A DNA stretch of 60,678 nucleotides, from assembly GCA_016208415.1 (NCBI GenBank), contig JACQYB010000071.1:1-60678 (forward strand), given 5' to 3'. Below, in pieces: positions 36,981 through 44,668 of the stretch (its first letter is position 1; every line of letters starts with the position of its first letter). Below the pieces are notes generated by a model. The model worked only from the letters and a program-made list of their open reading frames with translations. It was not told where the DNA came from and ran no database searches. This stretch comes from Betaproteobacteria bacterium. GTDB lineage: Bacteria > Pseudomonadota > Gammaproteobacteria > Burkholderiales > Rhodocyclaceae. Made by a program: the position numbers and the translations under genes.

Positions 36981-38027
36981 TCAGCGCAGCGCCGGGGCGA
37001 CGCGCAGTTCGTGATTGAGCCAGAGCAGGACGCCAAAGACCACCATCGAACCGCCCTGGTGCGCCGCCCCCAGCGCCACCGGCACCGCCAGCAGCAGGGT
37101 GGCGATGCCGAGCGCGATCTGGACGGCCAGTGCGACGAGCAGTGTCGTGGCGGCGAGCCGCGCCCGCGCCGACACCTGGGCTCGGCGGATGCGGACCCAG
37201 AACCACGGCACCAGGAAGGCCAGCAGCCAGGCGCCCAGGCGATGGTCGAACTGCACCGTCGCCATGTTGTTGAAGAAGTTGAGGTACCACGGGTCGATCA
37301 TGAAGATCTCGGGCGGCACGACGTGGCCGTTCATCAGCGGGAAGGTGTTGTAGGCCTTGCCGGCGCGGATGCCGGCGACGAAGCCGCCGGTGACGATCAT
37401 GTAGAAGGCCAGAAGTGCGAGCCAGAACCCGAAGCGCTGGAGGCCGTCGACCACACGGTCGGCGGCGCGCTTCGTGCGCTCCGCGACCAGGTCCAAGGCC
37501 ACCCACATCATCGAAATGAAGATCAGGAAGGCGATCGAGAGATGCGCCGTTAGCCGGTATTGGCTGACGCGGGGGTCGTCCACCAGCCCGCTCTTGACCA
37601 TGTACCAGCCCATCGCCCCCTGGAGGCCGCCGAGGATGAAAATGCCGACCAGCTTGGGTACCAGGGGCCCGTCGATCCGGCGTTTCCACAGGAAATAGAG
37701 GAATGGCAGCAGGAACACCAGGCCGATGGTGCGCCCCAGCACGCGGTGCCAGTATTCCCACCAGAAGATGCCCTTGAATTCGTCGAGGTCCATCTGGTGG
37801 TTGACCTTCTGGTATTCGGGCGTCTTCTTGTACTTGTCGAAGGTCTCTTGCCATTCGGCCTGGCCAATGGGCGGCAGGGTGCCGACGATGGGCTGCCACT
37901 CGACGATGGACAGCCCGGAATGGGTCAGACGAGTCACGCCGCCGACCACCAGCGTGGCAAAGACCATGAGGCTACAGATGAACAACCAGACTGCAATCTG
38001 GCGGCGTGCAGGTGAAATGCTGTCCAT
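36981..38027 (-). CDS. ctaA: Heme A synthase, COX15/CtaA type 2
   Basis: 348 residues with about eight membrane helices. Family motifs: LVVGGVTRLTHSGLSIVEW, GTLPPIGQAEWQETFDKYKKTPEYQKVN (pieces), FKGIFWWEYWHRVLGR with the heme-binding His, QGAMGWYMVKSGL, SQYRLTAHLSIAF and VQFDHRLGAWLL. This is the alphaproteobacterial/mitochondrial-like class without Cys pairs. It is divergent from the CuA oxidase genes and probably serves them. The ATG at 38027 begins M-D-S-I-S-P-A-R-R. Confidence 0.93.
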   Translation of the reverse strand: MDSISPARRQIAVWLFICSLMVFATLVVGGVTRLTHSGLSIVEWQPIVGTLPPIGQAEWQETFDKYKKTPEYQKVNHQMDLDEFKGIFWWEYWHRVLGRTIGLVFLLPFLYFLWKRRIDGPLVPKLVGIFILGGLQGAMGWYMVKSGLVDDPRVSQYRLTAHLSIAFLIFISMMWVALDLVAERTKRAADRVVDGLQRFGFWLALLAFYMIVTGGFVAGIRAGKAYNTFPLMNGHVVPPEIFMIDPWYLNFFNNMATVQFDHRLGAWLLAFLVPWFWVRIRRAQVSARARLAATTLLVALAVQIALGIATLLLAVPVALGAAHQGGSMVVFGVLLWLNHELRVAPALR

Positions 38028-38143
38028 GGGGAGCGTCTTGTCGAAGAAAAACCCGCCGCGGTTCGAGGCCGGACGGGGGTGTGACGGTGCCAGGATTATA
38101 TGCGACACCATGCCGCAGTTCGCTAGTTAAGTTTCTGCTGATA

Positions 38144-38162
38144 TTGGGTTTTCTTAACCCAA
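38144..38162. promoter_or_regulatory. Perfect inverted repeat between ctaA and the oxidase genes
   Basis: TTGGGTT-TTCTT-AACCCAA, seven-base arms with a five-base spacer, lies mid-way in the 270-base divergent region (38028-38297). Placement suggests an operator controlling both directions. A TTGACT at about 38178 could be a -35, but no good -10 follows. Confidence 0.4.
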
Positions 38163-38297
38163 ATCAAACTCCGGCACCCTTGACTCCGGTTAGCCTTCGC
38201 CGTGTTTCACTCCCCGGGGAGTCTGCCGTTCTGGACGATCAACCGCGAACCGCGGCGCACCGCGGCCGTAAATGTCATCAACATGGAGGGTAAGGGT

Positions 38298-38441
38298 ATG
38301 GCAAACAACGAAGAAACTCCGCTCATGCAACGGGTGCTGGACAATCACTTCCTGCTCGTGTTCCTCGGCGTGGCGACGCCCACGGTCCTCTACATCCTGT
38401 GGGGGATCATGAACATCATCAGCGTTCCCCTCGCCAAGTAA
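38298..38441 (+). CDS. Small single-helix membrane protein of the oxidase locus
   Basis: 47 residues. One membrane helix (HFLLVFLGVATPTVLYILWGIM) after a short charged N-terminus. The ATG at 38298 has GGAGG eight bases upstream; an in-frame ATG at 38283 would add five residues. It precedes subunit II by 27 bases. Position and size recall the one-helix subunit IIa of ba3-type oxidases, but there is no sequence proof. Confidence 0.75.
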   Translation: MANNEETPLMQRVLDNHFLLVFLGVATPTVLYILWGIMNIISVPLAK

Positions 38442-38468
38442 CCGATCCAGTCATACAGGGAGAAATAA

Positions 38469-39008
38469 ATGAGTGCAATCCTGCCGCCCGCAGACCGGCT
38501 GTGGTGGAAGCAGCCCATCGACAAGACAGAATGGATCTGGATTTCCCTGGCGTTTACCTGGGCCATGATCATGTTCGGCATGATGATCTACTGGCACATC
38601 AATGGTAAGCAGAACCTGTCCAACGAAGTCTACAAGACCACGCCCGAGGCGTTTGCCGCCAAGGCGGAGAAATTCATCGCCGAAAACACCGTGCGCACCG
38701 AGACCGAAGGCAACATCCCGGTCGTCAAGGTGCCCGAGAACGGCGACGGCTACCTGATCGGCCGCCTCTGGAACTGGCATCCGATCCTGGAGATGGAAAA
38801 AGGCAAGACTTACAAGATTCACCTGTCCTCCATGGACTACCAGCACGGCTTCTCGCTGCAGCCAGTCAACATCAACATCCAGATCCTTCCCGGGTATGAG
38901 CACGTGGTCAAAATGACGCCGACCAAGGAAGGCACCTATTCCATCGTCTGCAACGAATACTGCGGCATCGGCCATCACACCATGCTCGGCCGTATTTACG
39001 TGAAATAA
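38469..39008 (+). CDS. coxB: Cytochrome oxidase-like subunit II with CuA site
   Basis: 179 residues, the short ba3-like form with a single N-terminal membrane helix (about 22-43). The periplasmic cupredoxin domain keeps all CuA ligands: His126 in YQHGFSL and Cys161-x3-Cys165-x3-His169-x2-Met172 in CNEYCGIGHHTM. It should accept electrons from a soluble cytochrome or cupredoxin. It lies 13 bases before the subunit I gene, which is broken, so the complex is probably not functional as sequenced. Confidence 0.93.
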   Translation: MSAILPPADRLWWKQPIDKTEWIWISLAFTWAMIMFGMMIYWHINGKQNLSNEVYKTTPEAFAAKAEKFIAENTVRTETEGNIPVVKVPENGDGYLIGRLWNWHPILEMEKGKTYKIHLSSMDYQHGFSLQPVNINIQILPGYEHVVKMTPTKEGTYSIVCNEYCGIGHHTMLGRIYVK

Positions 39009-39021
39009 GGGGAGCGTAAAG

Positions 39022-40399
39022 ATGGCAACCACGTACCGTACCTGCCCGCGCACCGGGCTGCAATTCGACACCGCGGCTGAAAAGCTGATGCGCTGGAACG
39101 CCGTTGCCGGCGTTCTCGCACTGCTGGTCGGCGGCATCATGGCACTCGGAGTGATTCTGACCCGCTGGCCGGCTGTCAAGCTGCTGCCGGCCGACCAGTT
39201 CTATCTGGTGCTCACCGCCCACGGCGTCGACATGCTGCTGGTCTGGATCATCTTCTTCGAGATGGCCGTGCTCTATTTCGCCTCATCGACGCTGCTGCGC
39301 TGCCGACTGGCAACGCCGAAGATCGCCTGGGCCGGATTCTGGCTCATGGTCGTCGGCGCCGTCATGGGCAACTACGCCGTGCTGGCGGGCGAATCGAGCG
39401 TGATGTTCACCTCCTACGTGCCGATGCAGGCCTCGCCGCTGTTCTACCTGGGGCTGATCCTGTTTGCCGTGGGGGCGCTGATCGGCTGCTTCGTGTTCCT
39501 CGGCACCCTGGTTGTCGCGAGGAAGGAGAGGAGCTATGAAGGTTCCATCCCGATGGTGACCTTCGGCGCCCTGACCGCCTGCATCATCGCCATCTTCACC
39601 ATCGCCAGCGGTGCGGCGATCCTGATCCCGACGCTCGCCTGGTCCGCCGGCTTGATCAAGGAGATCGATCCCCAACTGTATCGGCTGCTCTGGTGGGGCA
39701 TGGGTCACTCCTCGCAGCAGATCAACGTGTCCGCCCACGTATCCATCTGGTACCTGATCGCCGCCGTGGTGTTTGGCGCCGAGCCGCTGTCGGAAAAGGT
39801 GTCGCGTTTCGCCTTCTTCCTGTCCATCCTGTTCCTGCAGCTCGCCAGCGCACGCCACGGTCGTTTGCGGCACCACGCTGGCGTTCATGGCGATTACCTA
39901 CCTGCTGGTACCGACGCTGTTCAAGCGGGAGATGATTTTCCCGAAGCTTTGCCAGATCCAGCCCTACCTGTTTGGCATCAGCATGGCGGTGCTGTCCCTG
40001 GTGATGATGGGTGCCGGTACGCTGGGCGTGTCCCGTCGCCACTGGGACATGGCCTTCTCCGGCGCGCCTTTCCAGTATGAATGGCCGGGTGCTGCCTACC
40101 TGATGATGGGTCTCACCGGCATCTTTGGCGTGATCGCGATTGTTGGCGGCGCACTGTGGATCCTGCTGGTGGTCGGCTCCCTGCTGTTCGGCAAGAAGCT
40201 CGACGGGGGCACGCTCAGCGACAAGCCCGTGCCGCATGCGCCGCTGGACAGCGTGGCAGCCCGGGCATCCCATACCGGCAGCGCCGAGCATGTCCAGGTG
40301 CCGGGCACGGTGGTGCTGGCGATGTTGCTGCTGGTCTCCTTCGTCCTCTACTACTTCGTGAACTGGAAGTACCTGTCCGAAGTCTGGCCACTGAGCTGA
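39022..40399 (+). pseudogene. coxA: Heme-copper oxidase subunit I (ba3-like), internal deletion and frameshift
   Basis: Two frames together cover a subunit I. The first, from ATG 39022, keeps a low-spin heme ligand, His67 (LTAHGVDML), and runs through helix VI (WWGMGHSSQQINV; His229 as CuB ligand) up to Ala277 near 39852. The second frame resumes at 39851 with HATVVCGTT, the end of helix X, to the stop at 40399. Helix VII with the CuB His-His, helices VIII-IX and the first His of helix X are missing, roughly 85-90 residues from memory of homologues. The position four after His229, normally the cross-linked Tyr, is Gln233. Either a real deletion or an assembly error. Confidence 0.82.
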
Positions 40400-40415
40400 T
40401 CCAGGCTTGATGACT

Positions 40416-40437
40416 CCCCGCGCCGCAAGGCGCGGGG
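40416..40437 (+). terminator. Strong GC hairpin after the subunit I gene
   Basis: CCCCGCGCC-GCAA-GGCGCGGGG, nine base pairs with a GCAA tetraloop, 17 bases after the subunit I stop. Only a short A/T stretch follows, so termination is likely but not certain. Confidence 0.55.
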
Positions 40438-40440
40438 AAT

Positions 40441-40481
40441 CTGCCTCAATCGGGCTTGACAGACAGGCCCGATTGAAGCAG
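40441..40481 (+). promoter_or_regulatory. Long imperfect hairpin before ctaB
   Basis: Bases 40441-40455 pair with 40467-40481, 15 positions with one mismatch, around an 11-base loop that contains TTGACA. It directly follows the GC hairpin. It may be part of the terminator or a regulatory RNA structure in the 180-base gap to ctaB. Confidence 0.45.
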
Positions 40482-40582
40482 GTTTCGACAGCGCCGCGGC
40501 GCGGTGCAGTTTGAGAGAAGGCTCATGCCTGCGAGGCGGGCGTTAAGCCGAAACCAAAAACTACAAGGACGTCACGCGACCA

Positions 40583-41488
40583 ATGCCAATGGAATCGACG
40601 CTGCCACCTAACCGTTCTTCGGGTCTGCCCATCCGCGCCATTCTTGGGGTATTCAAGCTGCGTATCGGCGCGGTGATCACCTTTACCGCCCTCGCAGGTC
40701 TGGCGGTAAGCTCTGGCCCAAGCCTGAGCCCTGCGCAGTTCTTGGTGCTGACACTGGCCGTGCTGGTTTCGTCGGCCAGCGCCGGCGCATTCAACCAGTA
40801 CTATGAACACGATATCGACCCGCTCATGTCGCGCACCCGCAAACGGGTCTTCGCGACCGGCGAAGTCCGGCATGGCCCGGTCTGGCTCGTCGTCATCGGT
40901 GCGCTGATGGTGCTTTCCGTCGGGGCAGCCTGGCTCGCCCTCAACGCCTGGTCGGCCTTGTTCGTATTCCTGGGTGCCTTCTTCTACGCCGTCGTCTATA
41001 CGGTATGGCTGAAGCGCCGTACCTGGCTCAACATCGTCTTCGGCGGCCTAGCCGGGAGTTGGGCGGTTCTCGCGGGCGCCACTGCGGCCGACCCGCATAT
41101 GGGTGCCGTGCCGCTGGCTCTCGCCTTCGTCCTGTTCCTCTGGACGCCTCCCCACTTCTGGAGCCTGGCCATCGCCTTCCACGACGACTACGCTGCAGCC
41201 GGTGTGCCCATGCTGCCTGTGGTGGTTGGCGACAAACGGGCCGCACAGACCATTCTTGGTAGTACCTTGTTGCTTGTGGTGGCATCCTTCCTGCCTGCGA
41301 TGGTCGGACTCGGCGCCATTTATGTGGTTTGTGCGACGGTGGGAGGCGCCCTGTTCATCCACAAGGCCTGGCTTCTGGCCCGCGACCCGAATCGCAGGAC
41401 GGCCATGAGCTGCTTCCATGCCTCGCTGGCGCAGTTGATGCTCGTGCTCACAGCCGCGATCATTGATGCCCGTTTGGTTTCGGCATGA
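40583..41488 (+). CDS. ctaB: Protoheme IX farnesyltransferase (heme O synthase)
   Basis: 301 residues, UbiA-type membrane prenyltransferase with eight or nine helices. Transfers farnesyl to heme B, the step before heme A synthase. The first Asp-rich motif is NQYYEHDIDPLMSRTRKR, the second HDDYAAAGVPMLPVV; TPPHFWSLAIAF is a further CtaB signature. It sits between the oxidase subunits and an SCO gene, the normal context for a heme-copper oxidase operon. The ATG at 40583 is without a good ribosome site; 40589 is also possible. Confidence 0.95.
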   Translation: MPMESTLPPNRSSGLPIRAILGVFKLRIGAVITFTALAGLAVSSGPSLSPAQFLVLTLAVLVSSASAGAFNQYYEHDIDPLMSRTRKRVFATGEVRHGPVWLVVIGALMVLSVGAAWLALNAWSALFVFLGAFFYAVVYTVWLKRRTWLNIVFGGLAGSWAVLAGATAADPHMGAVPLALAFVLFLWTPPHFWSLAIAFHDDYAAAGVPMLPVVVGDKRAAQTILGSTLLLVVASFLPAMVGLGAIYVVCATVGGALFIHKAWLLARDPNRRTAMSCFHASLAQLMLVLTAAIIDARLVSA

Positions 41489-41535
41489 CGCCCGCTGACG
41501 CGGGTATTGGCCTTCTCTGAAACTCTGTTTTCCGA
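41483..41535 (+). repeat. Intergenic repeat, copy A (before SCO copy 2)
   Basis: Pattern: GCATGACGCCCGC, short spacer, GCGGG, ATTGGCCTTCTC, then TGAAACTCTGTTTTC (41518-41532). It has a GCCCGC/GCGGGT hairpin and a GAAAC/GTTTTC mini-stem. It begins at the ctaB stop and ends about 18 bases before the next start codon. Three related copies (B, C, D) occur in the next 8 kb. Confidence 0.7.
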
Positions 41536-41549
41536 ACAGGCGCGACCCG

Positions 41550-42416
41550 GTGCTTCCTTCCTTCCTGCGCGTCGCTGTCGTGGCGGCGGCTGTGGTCTTC
41601 ACCCCTTCTACCCTTGCCGAAACTCCCTCGGCGCCCAAGGTTACCGCGCGCCCCCTCGGTTCCGTGGCCAATGCCAGCCTGACCGTCCTCGATGAAAAGG
41701 CGGCGGTTCAGCTTTCCCAGAGCGTGATCGGCCAGCCTGTTGGCGACCATGTCCTGCTGGACCGCCAGCAACGCCCGACGCAGCTTTCCCGCTACCGGGG
41801 CAAGCCCCTGTTGGTCAGTTTCATGTACACCGGCTGCTTCCAGGTGTGCCCGACCACCACGCGCAATCTGCAAAAGGCCGTCGAGGGAACGGTCGCCATG
41901 CTCGGGGCCGACCGCTTCAACATCATCAGCATCGGCTTCAACCAGCCCTTCGACGCGCCCGAGGCGATGAAGTCGTTCGCCAGGCAATACGGCATCTACC
42001 TGCCCAACTGGGAGTTCCTCAGTCCCGCGGCGGCCATCGTCGACGAACTGACGCGTAATTTCGGCTTCAGCTACGTTGCCACGCCGGCCGGCTTCGACCA
42101 CATCAACCAGGTCACCATCGTCGATGCGGACGGAAAGATCGTCCGCCAGGTCTATGGCGAGAGCTTCACCGCCGAGGCGCTGGCGGAACCCCTCAAGGCC
42201 ATGATTACCGGCTCATCCATTCCCCCCGACGTCAATATGTTGGCGGAAGTGCTCGACCGGATTCGCATCCTGTGCTCCATCTACGATCCCGTCAGCGGCA
42301 AGTACCGCACCAATTACGCCGTCTACTTCGAGATCGCCGGCCTGCTGACTTTCATCCTCTGGCTGGCCTGGTATTACTGGCAGGACCGCCGCGGCCGTAA
42401 GCTTCGATCCGGTTGA
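41550..42416 (+). CDS. SCO/SenC family protein with C-terminal membrane anchor (copy 2)
   Basis: 288 residues. A signal peptide (about 1-23, ending TLAE) and a thioredoxin-like copper domain with C-x3-CP in FMYTGCFQVCPTTTRNL; a possible His ligand is in FDHINQVTIVD. Unlike typical SCO proteins, it ends with a membrane helix (about 258-278, IAGLLTFILWLAWYYW) and a basic tail. The start is GTG at 41550, just after repeat copy A. It lies in the oxidase/cytochrome b cluster and probably helps metallate a CuA or CuB site. Confidence 0.87.
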   Translation: MLPSFLRVAVVAAAVVFTPSTLAETPSAPKVTARPLGSVANASLTVLDEKAAVQLSQSVIGQPVGDHVLLDRQQRPTQLSRYRGKPLLVSFMYTGCFQVCPTTTRNLQKAVEGTVAMLGADRFNIISIGFNQPFDAPEAMKSFARQYGIYLPNWEFLSPAAAIVDELTRNFGFSYVATPAGFDHINQVTIVDADGKIVRQVYGESFTAEALAEPLKAMITGSSIPPDVNMLAEVLDRIRILCSIYDPVSGKYRTNYAVYFEIAGLLTFILWLAWYYWQDRRGRKLRSG

Positions 42417-42421
42417 TGCGA

Positions 42422-42432
42422 GTCAATTTGAC
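42422..42432. promoter_or_regulatory. GTCAA-T-TTGAC inverted repeat upstream of the first cytochrome b
   Basis: A perfect 5-base inverted repeat around a single base, 73 bases before the GTG start. It could be part of a regulator site, but it does not match the FNR/Dnr (TTGAT-N4-ATCAA) consensus. I see no clear promoter in the 88-base gap. Confidence 0.25.
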
Positions 42433-42504
42433 GCACACTCCTTCGCTATATCATTGATCCCTAATGGTTGGCGCAACGCCGATCATTTTGCGGATCCTCC
42501 CCAC

Positions 42505-44076
42505 GTGAGCCTTCATGACACCCTGCGCGGCGGTGCGCAAAGTATTTTCAGACGTATCGAGGAAGCCTTCGATGCACCCTTCGGCGGCACCGACAATCCC
42601 ATGCGCCACCTGGGCGCGTTGGGTTTCTATTTCCTCTGGATCGTCACCGTCAGCGGCCTTTATCTCTACACGGTGCTCGACACCAGCATCGAGGGTGTCC
42701 ACACCTCCATCGGCTGGCTAACGGAGGACCAGTGGTACCTTGGCGGTATCCTGCGCAGCCTGCATCGCTACGCCTCGGACGCCTTCATCCTGATGACGAT
42801 GCTGCATCTGATCCGGGAATGGGCCTACGGCCGCTACCATGGCTTCCGACTGTATTCCTGGGTCACCGGCGTCCCGCTGCTCTGGCTGATGTTTTTCTCC
42901 GGCATCGGCGGCTACTGGATCGTCTGGGACCGCCTGGCCCAGTTCTCCGCCATCGCCTCCACGGAACTGCTCGACTGGCTGCCGATCTTCAACGATCCCT
43001 CAGCACGCAACTTCCTGACGCCGGAAGCGATCAACGACCGCTTCTTCACGATGCTCGTGTTCATCCACCTCGGCGTTCCGCTGATGCTGATCCTCGGCCT
43101 CTGGGCGCACGTCCACCGCATCAGCCGGGTGGATCACTTCCCCGCCCGGCGGCTGGCGCTCGGCACCCTGGCGGCCCTGTTGCTGCTGGCGCTGGTGCAA
43201 CCTGCGATCAGCGACGCCCCGGCCGACCTGTCGGTGGTGGCGACCGGACTGCGACTGGACTGGTTCATCCTGTTCCTCCACCCCCTGACCGACGCCACCT
43301 CGCCCGCCTTCGTGTGGGCGCTGCTGTCCGGCGTCACGCTGCTGCTGTTCATCCTGCCGCTGCTGCCGCATCCCAAGGCAGAACCCGTCGCCGTGGTGAA
43401 TGCCGCCAACTGCAACGGTTGCGCCCGCTGTCTCGCCGACTGCCCCTACGCCGCCGTCACGATGGAGGCCCACCCGTACAAGCCTGGCCACAAGATCGCC
43501 ATCGTCGATGCCGACCTGTGCGCCGGTTGTGGCATCTGCGCGGGTTCATGTCCTTCCTCGACACCCTTCCGCAGCCAGGAGACGCTGGTTACCGGCATCG
43601 ACATGCCGCAGCAGCCCGTGAACGTCTTGCGCCGGGAGCTTGAAAAGAAAATTGCCGGACTTGAAGGCACTACCCGCATCGTCGTCTTCGGCTGCGACCG
43701 CGGTGCTGCCGTGCATGCGCTGGCGGCGCCCGACACGGCCGTGATGAGCCTCATGTGCACGGGCATGCTGCCGCCCGCTTTTGTCGAATACGCCCTGCGC
43801 GGCGGCGCCGACGGCGTGCTGGTCACCGGCTGCCGCACGGGCGGCTGCGAATTCCGCCTCGGCGATCAATGGACGGCCGAACGCCTGACCCGCCGGCGCG
43901 AACCTCACCTGCGCGCCAACGTGCCGGCGCAGCGCCTGCATTTCGTTGCCGCCTCGGTCAGTGACGGCGAGGCGCTCGCCACGGCGTTGGAGGAATTCAG
44001 AACCCGAATCGAAACCCAGGCCGCTGACAGCGACAGGCCGCCCCCCTTCCGCCGGAGAACCCTCCATCATGATTAA
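42505..44076 (+). CDS. Diheme cytochrome b fused to 2x[4Fe-4S] ferredoxin and an MvhD-like domain
   Basis: 523 residues in three modules. Residues 1-285: cytochrome b/b6 N-terminal type membrane domain with two heme His pairs, His87/His101 and His188/His202, each 14 apart. Residues 300-352: two [4Fe-4S] clusters, Cys303-306-309-313 and Cys339-342-345-349. Residues 390-500: MvhD-like (F420-non-reducing hydrogenase delta) domain with Cys397, Cys418 (MCTGM), Cys443 and Cys448 (GCRTGGC). It should link the quinone pool to a low-potential carrier or thiol/heterodisulfide chemistry. Start GTG 42505, preceded by GGAT; a TTG at 42454 is less likely. Overlaps the next gene by eight bases. Confidence 0.88.
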   Translation: MSLHDTLRGGAQSIFRRIEEAFDAPFGGTDNPMRHLGALGFYFLWIVTVSGLYLYTVLDTSIEGVHTSIGWLTEDQWYLGGILRSLHRYASDAFILMTMLHLIREWAYGRYHGFRLYSWVTGVPLLWLMFFSGIGGYWIVWDRLAQFSAIASTELLDWLPIFNDPSARNFLTPEAINDRFFTMLVFIHLGVPLMLILGLWAHVHRISRVDHFPARRLALGTLAALLLLALVQPAISDAPADLSVVATGLRLDWFILFLHPLTDATSPAFVWALLSGVTLLLFILPLLPHPKAEPVAVVNAANCNGCARCLADCPYAAVTMEAHPYKPGHKIAIVDADLCAGCGICAGSCPSSTPFRSQETLVTGIDMPQQPVNVLRRELEKKIAGLEGTTRIVVFGCDRGAAVHALAAPDTAVMSLMCTGMLPPAFVEYALRGGADGVLVTGCRTGGCEFRLGDQWTAERLTRRREPHLRANVPAQRLHFVAASVSDGEALATALEEFRTRIETQAADSDRPPPFRRRTLHHD

Positions 44077-44566
44077 GCCCTCCGCCATCATTGGCCAGGT
44101 GATCCTGTACGGCGCCTTTGCCGTATTCATCGGCTACTTCGCCACCTCGCCGAAGTACCACCAGATTCCGGAGGATGTCGCGCTGATCAAGCTGTCGATC
44201 AGCCACCTCGGCGATCGCGAATGCCGCAAGCGCACGCCGGAAGAACTGGAGAAGCTGCCCCGCAACATGCGCGCGCCGCTGGACTGCCCGCGCGAACGCT
44301 CCGACATCACGCTGCAGGTGGATCTCGACGGCCAGACGGTCTTCGACACGGTCATGCACCCCACCGGCATTGCCAAGGATGGCGTGGCGACCGTCTACAA
44401 GCGCTTCGAGGTCAAGGCTGGCGAACACATGCTGTCGGTCAGGATGAACGACAACCTCGCCAAGCCGGGCTTCAAGTTCGTCAAGGAGGACAAAGTCAAT
44501 CTCAAGCCGGCCCAGGTGCTGGTGATCGACTTCAACCCTGACAAGGGCGGGCTCTTCTTCCAGTGA
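44069..44566 (+). CDS. Conserved-looking one-helix membrane protein, unknown function
   Basis: 165 residues. An N-terminal membrane helix (about 5-27, AIIGQVILYGAFAVFIGYFA) anchors a periplasmic domain with two Cys (in RECRKRT and LDCPRER) that could form a disulfide. Strand-like segments follow (ITLQVDLDGQTVFDTV, VYKRFEVKAGEHMLSVRM, QVLVIDFNPDKGG), suggesting a beta-sandwich. I recognise no family. Its ATG overlaps the stop of the cytochrome b-ferredoxin-MvhD gene by eight bases, and the next gene is another cytochrome b fusion, so it is probably a subunit of this complex. Confidence 0.75.
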   Translation: MIKPSAIIGQVILYGAFAVFIGYFATSPKYHQIPEDVALIKLSISHLGDRECRKRTPEELEKLPRNMRAPLDCPRERSDITLQVDLDGQTVFDTVMHPTGIAKDGVATVYKRFEVKAGEHMLSVRMNDNLAKPGFKFVKEDKVNLKPAQVLVIDFNPDKGGLFFQ

Positions 44567-44602
44567 ATCCGTCGAACCGTCCCATCCCCGTCTCCAGTTC
44601 CG

Positions 44603-44655
44603 GCATGGCGCTCCCCAACGCTGGCCTCCGCCGACTCTGAAACTTCGTTTTCCGC
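44603..44655 (+). repeat. Intergenic repeat, copy B
   Basis: GGCATGGCGCTCCCCAACGC, GGCC, then TGAAACTTCGTTTTC (44638-44652), ending 17 bases before the start of the second cytochrome b fusion. The first half is more degenerate than in copies A and D; the TGAAACT-GTTTTCC core is preserved. Confidence 0.65.
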
Positions 44656-44668
44656 ACGGATCGCAACA

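Noticed and set aside
42417-42504. FNR/Dnr site before the first cytochrome b fusion
   Set aside because: TTGATCCCTAATGG matches only one half-site of TTGAT-N4-ATCAA; other gaps of the island gave no match either.
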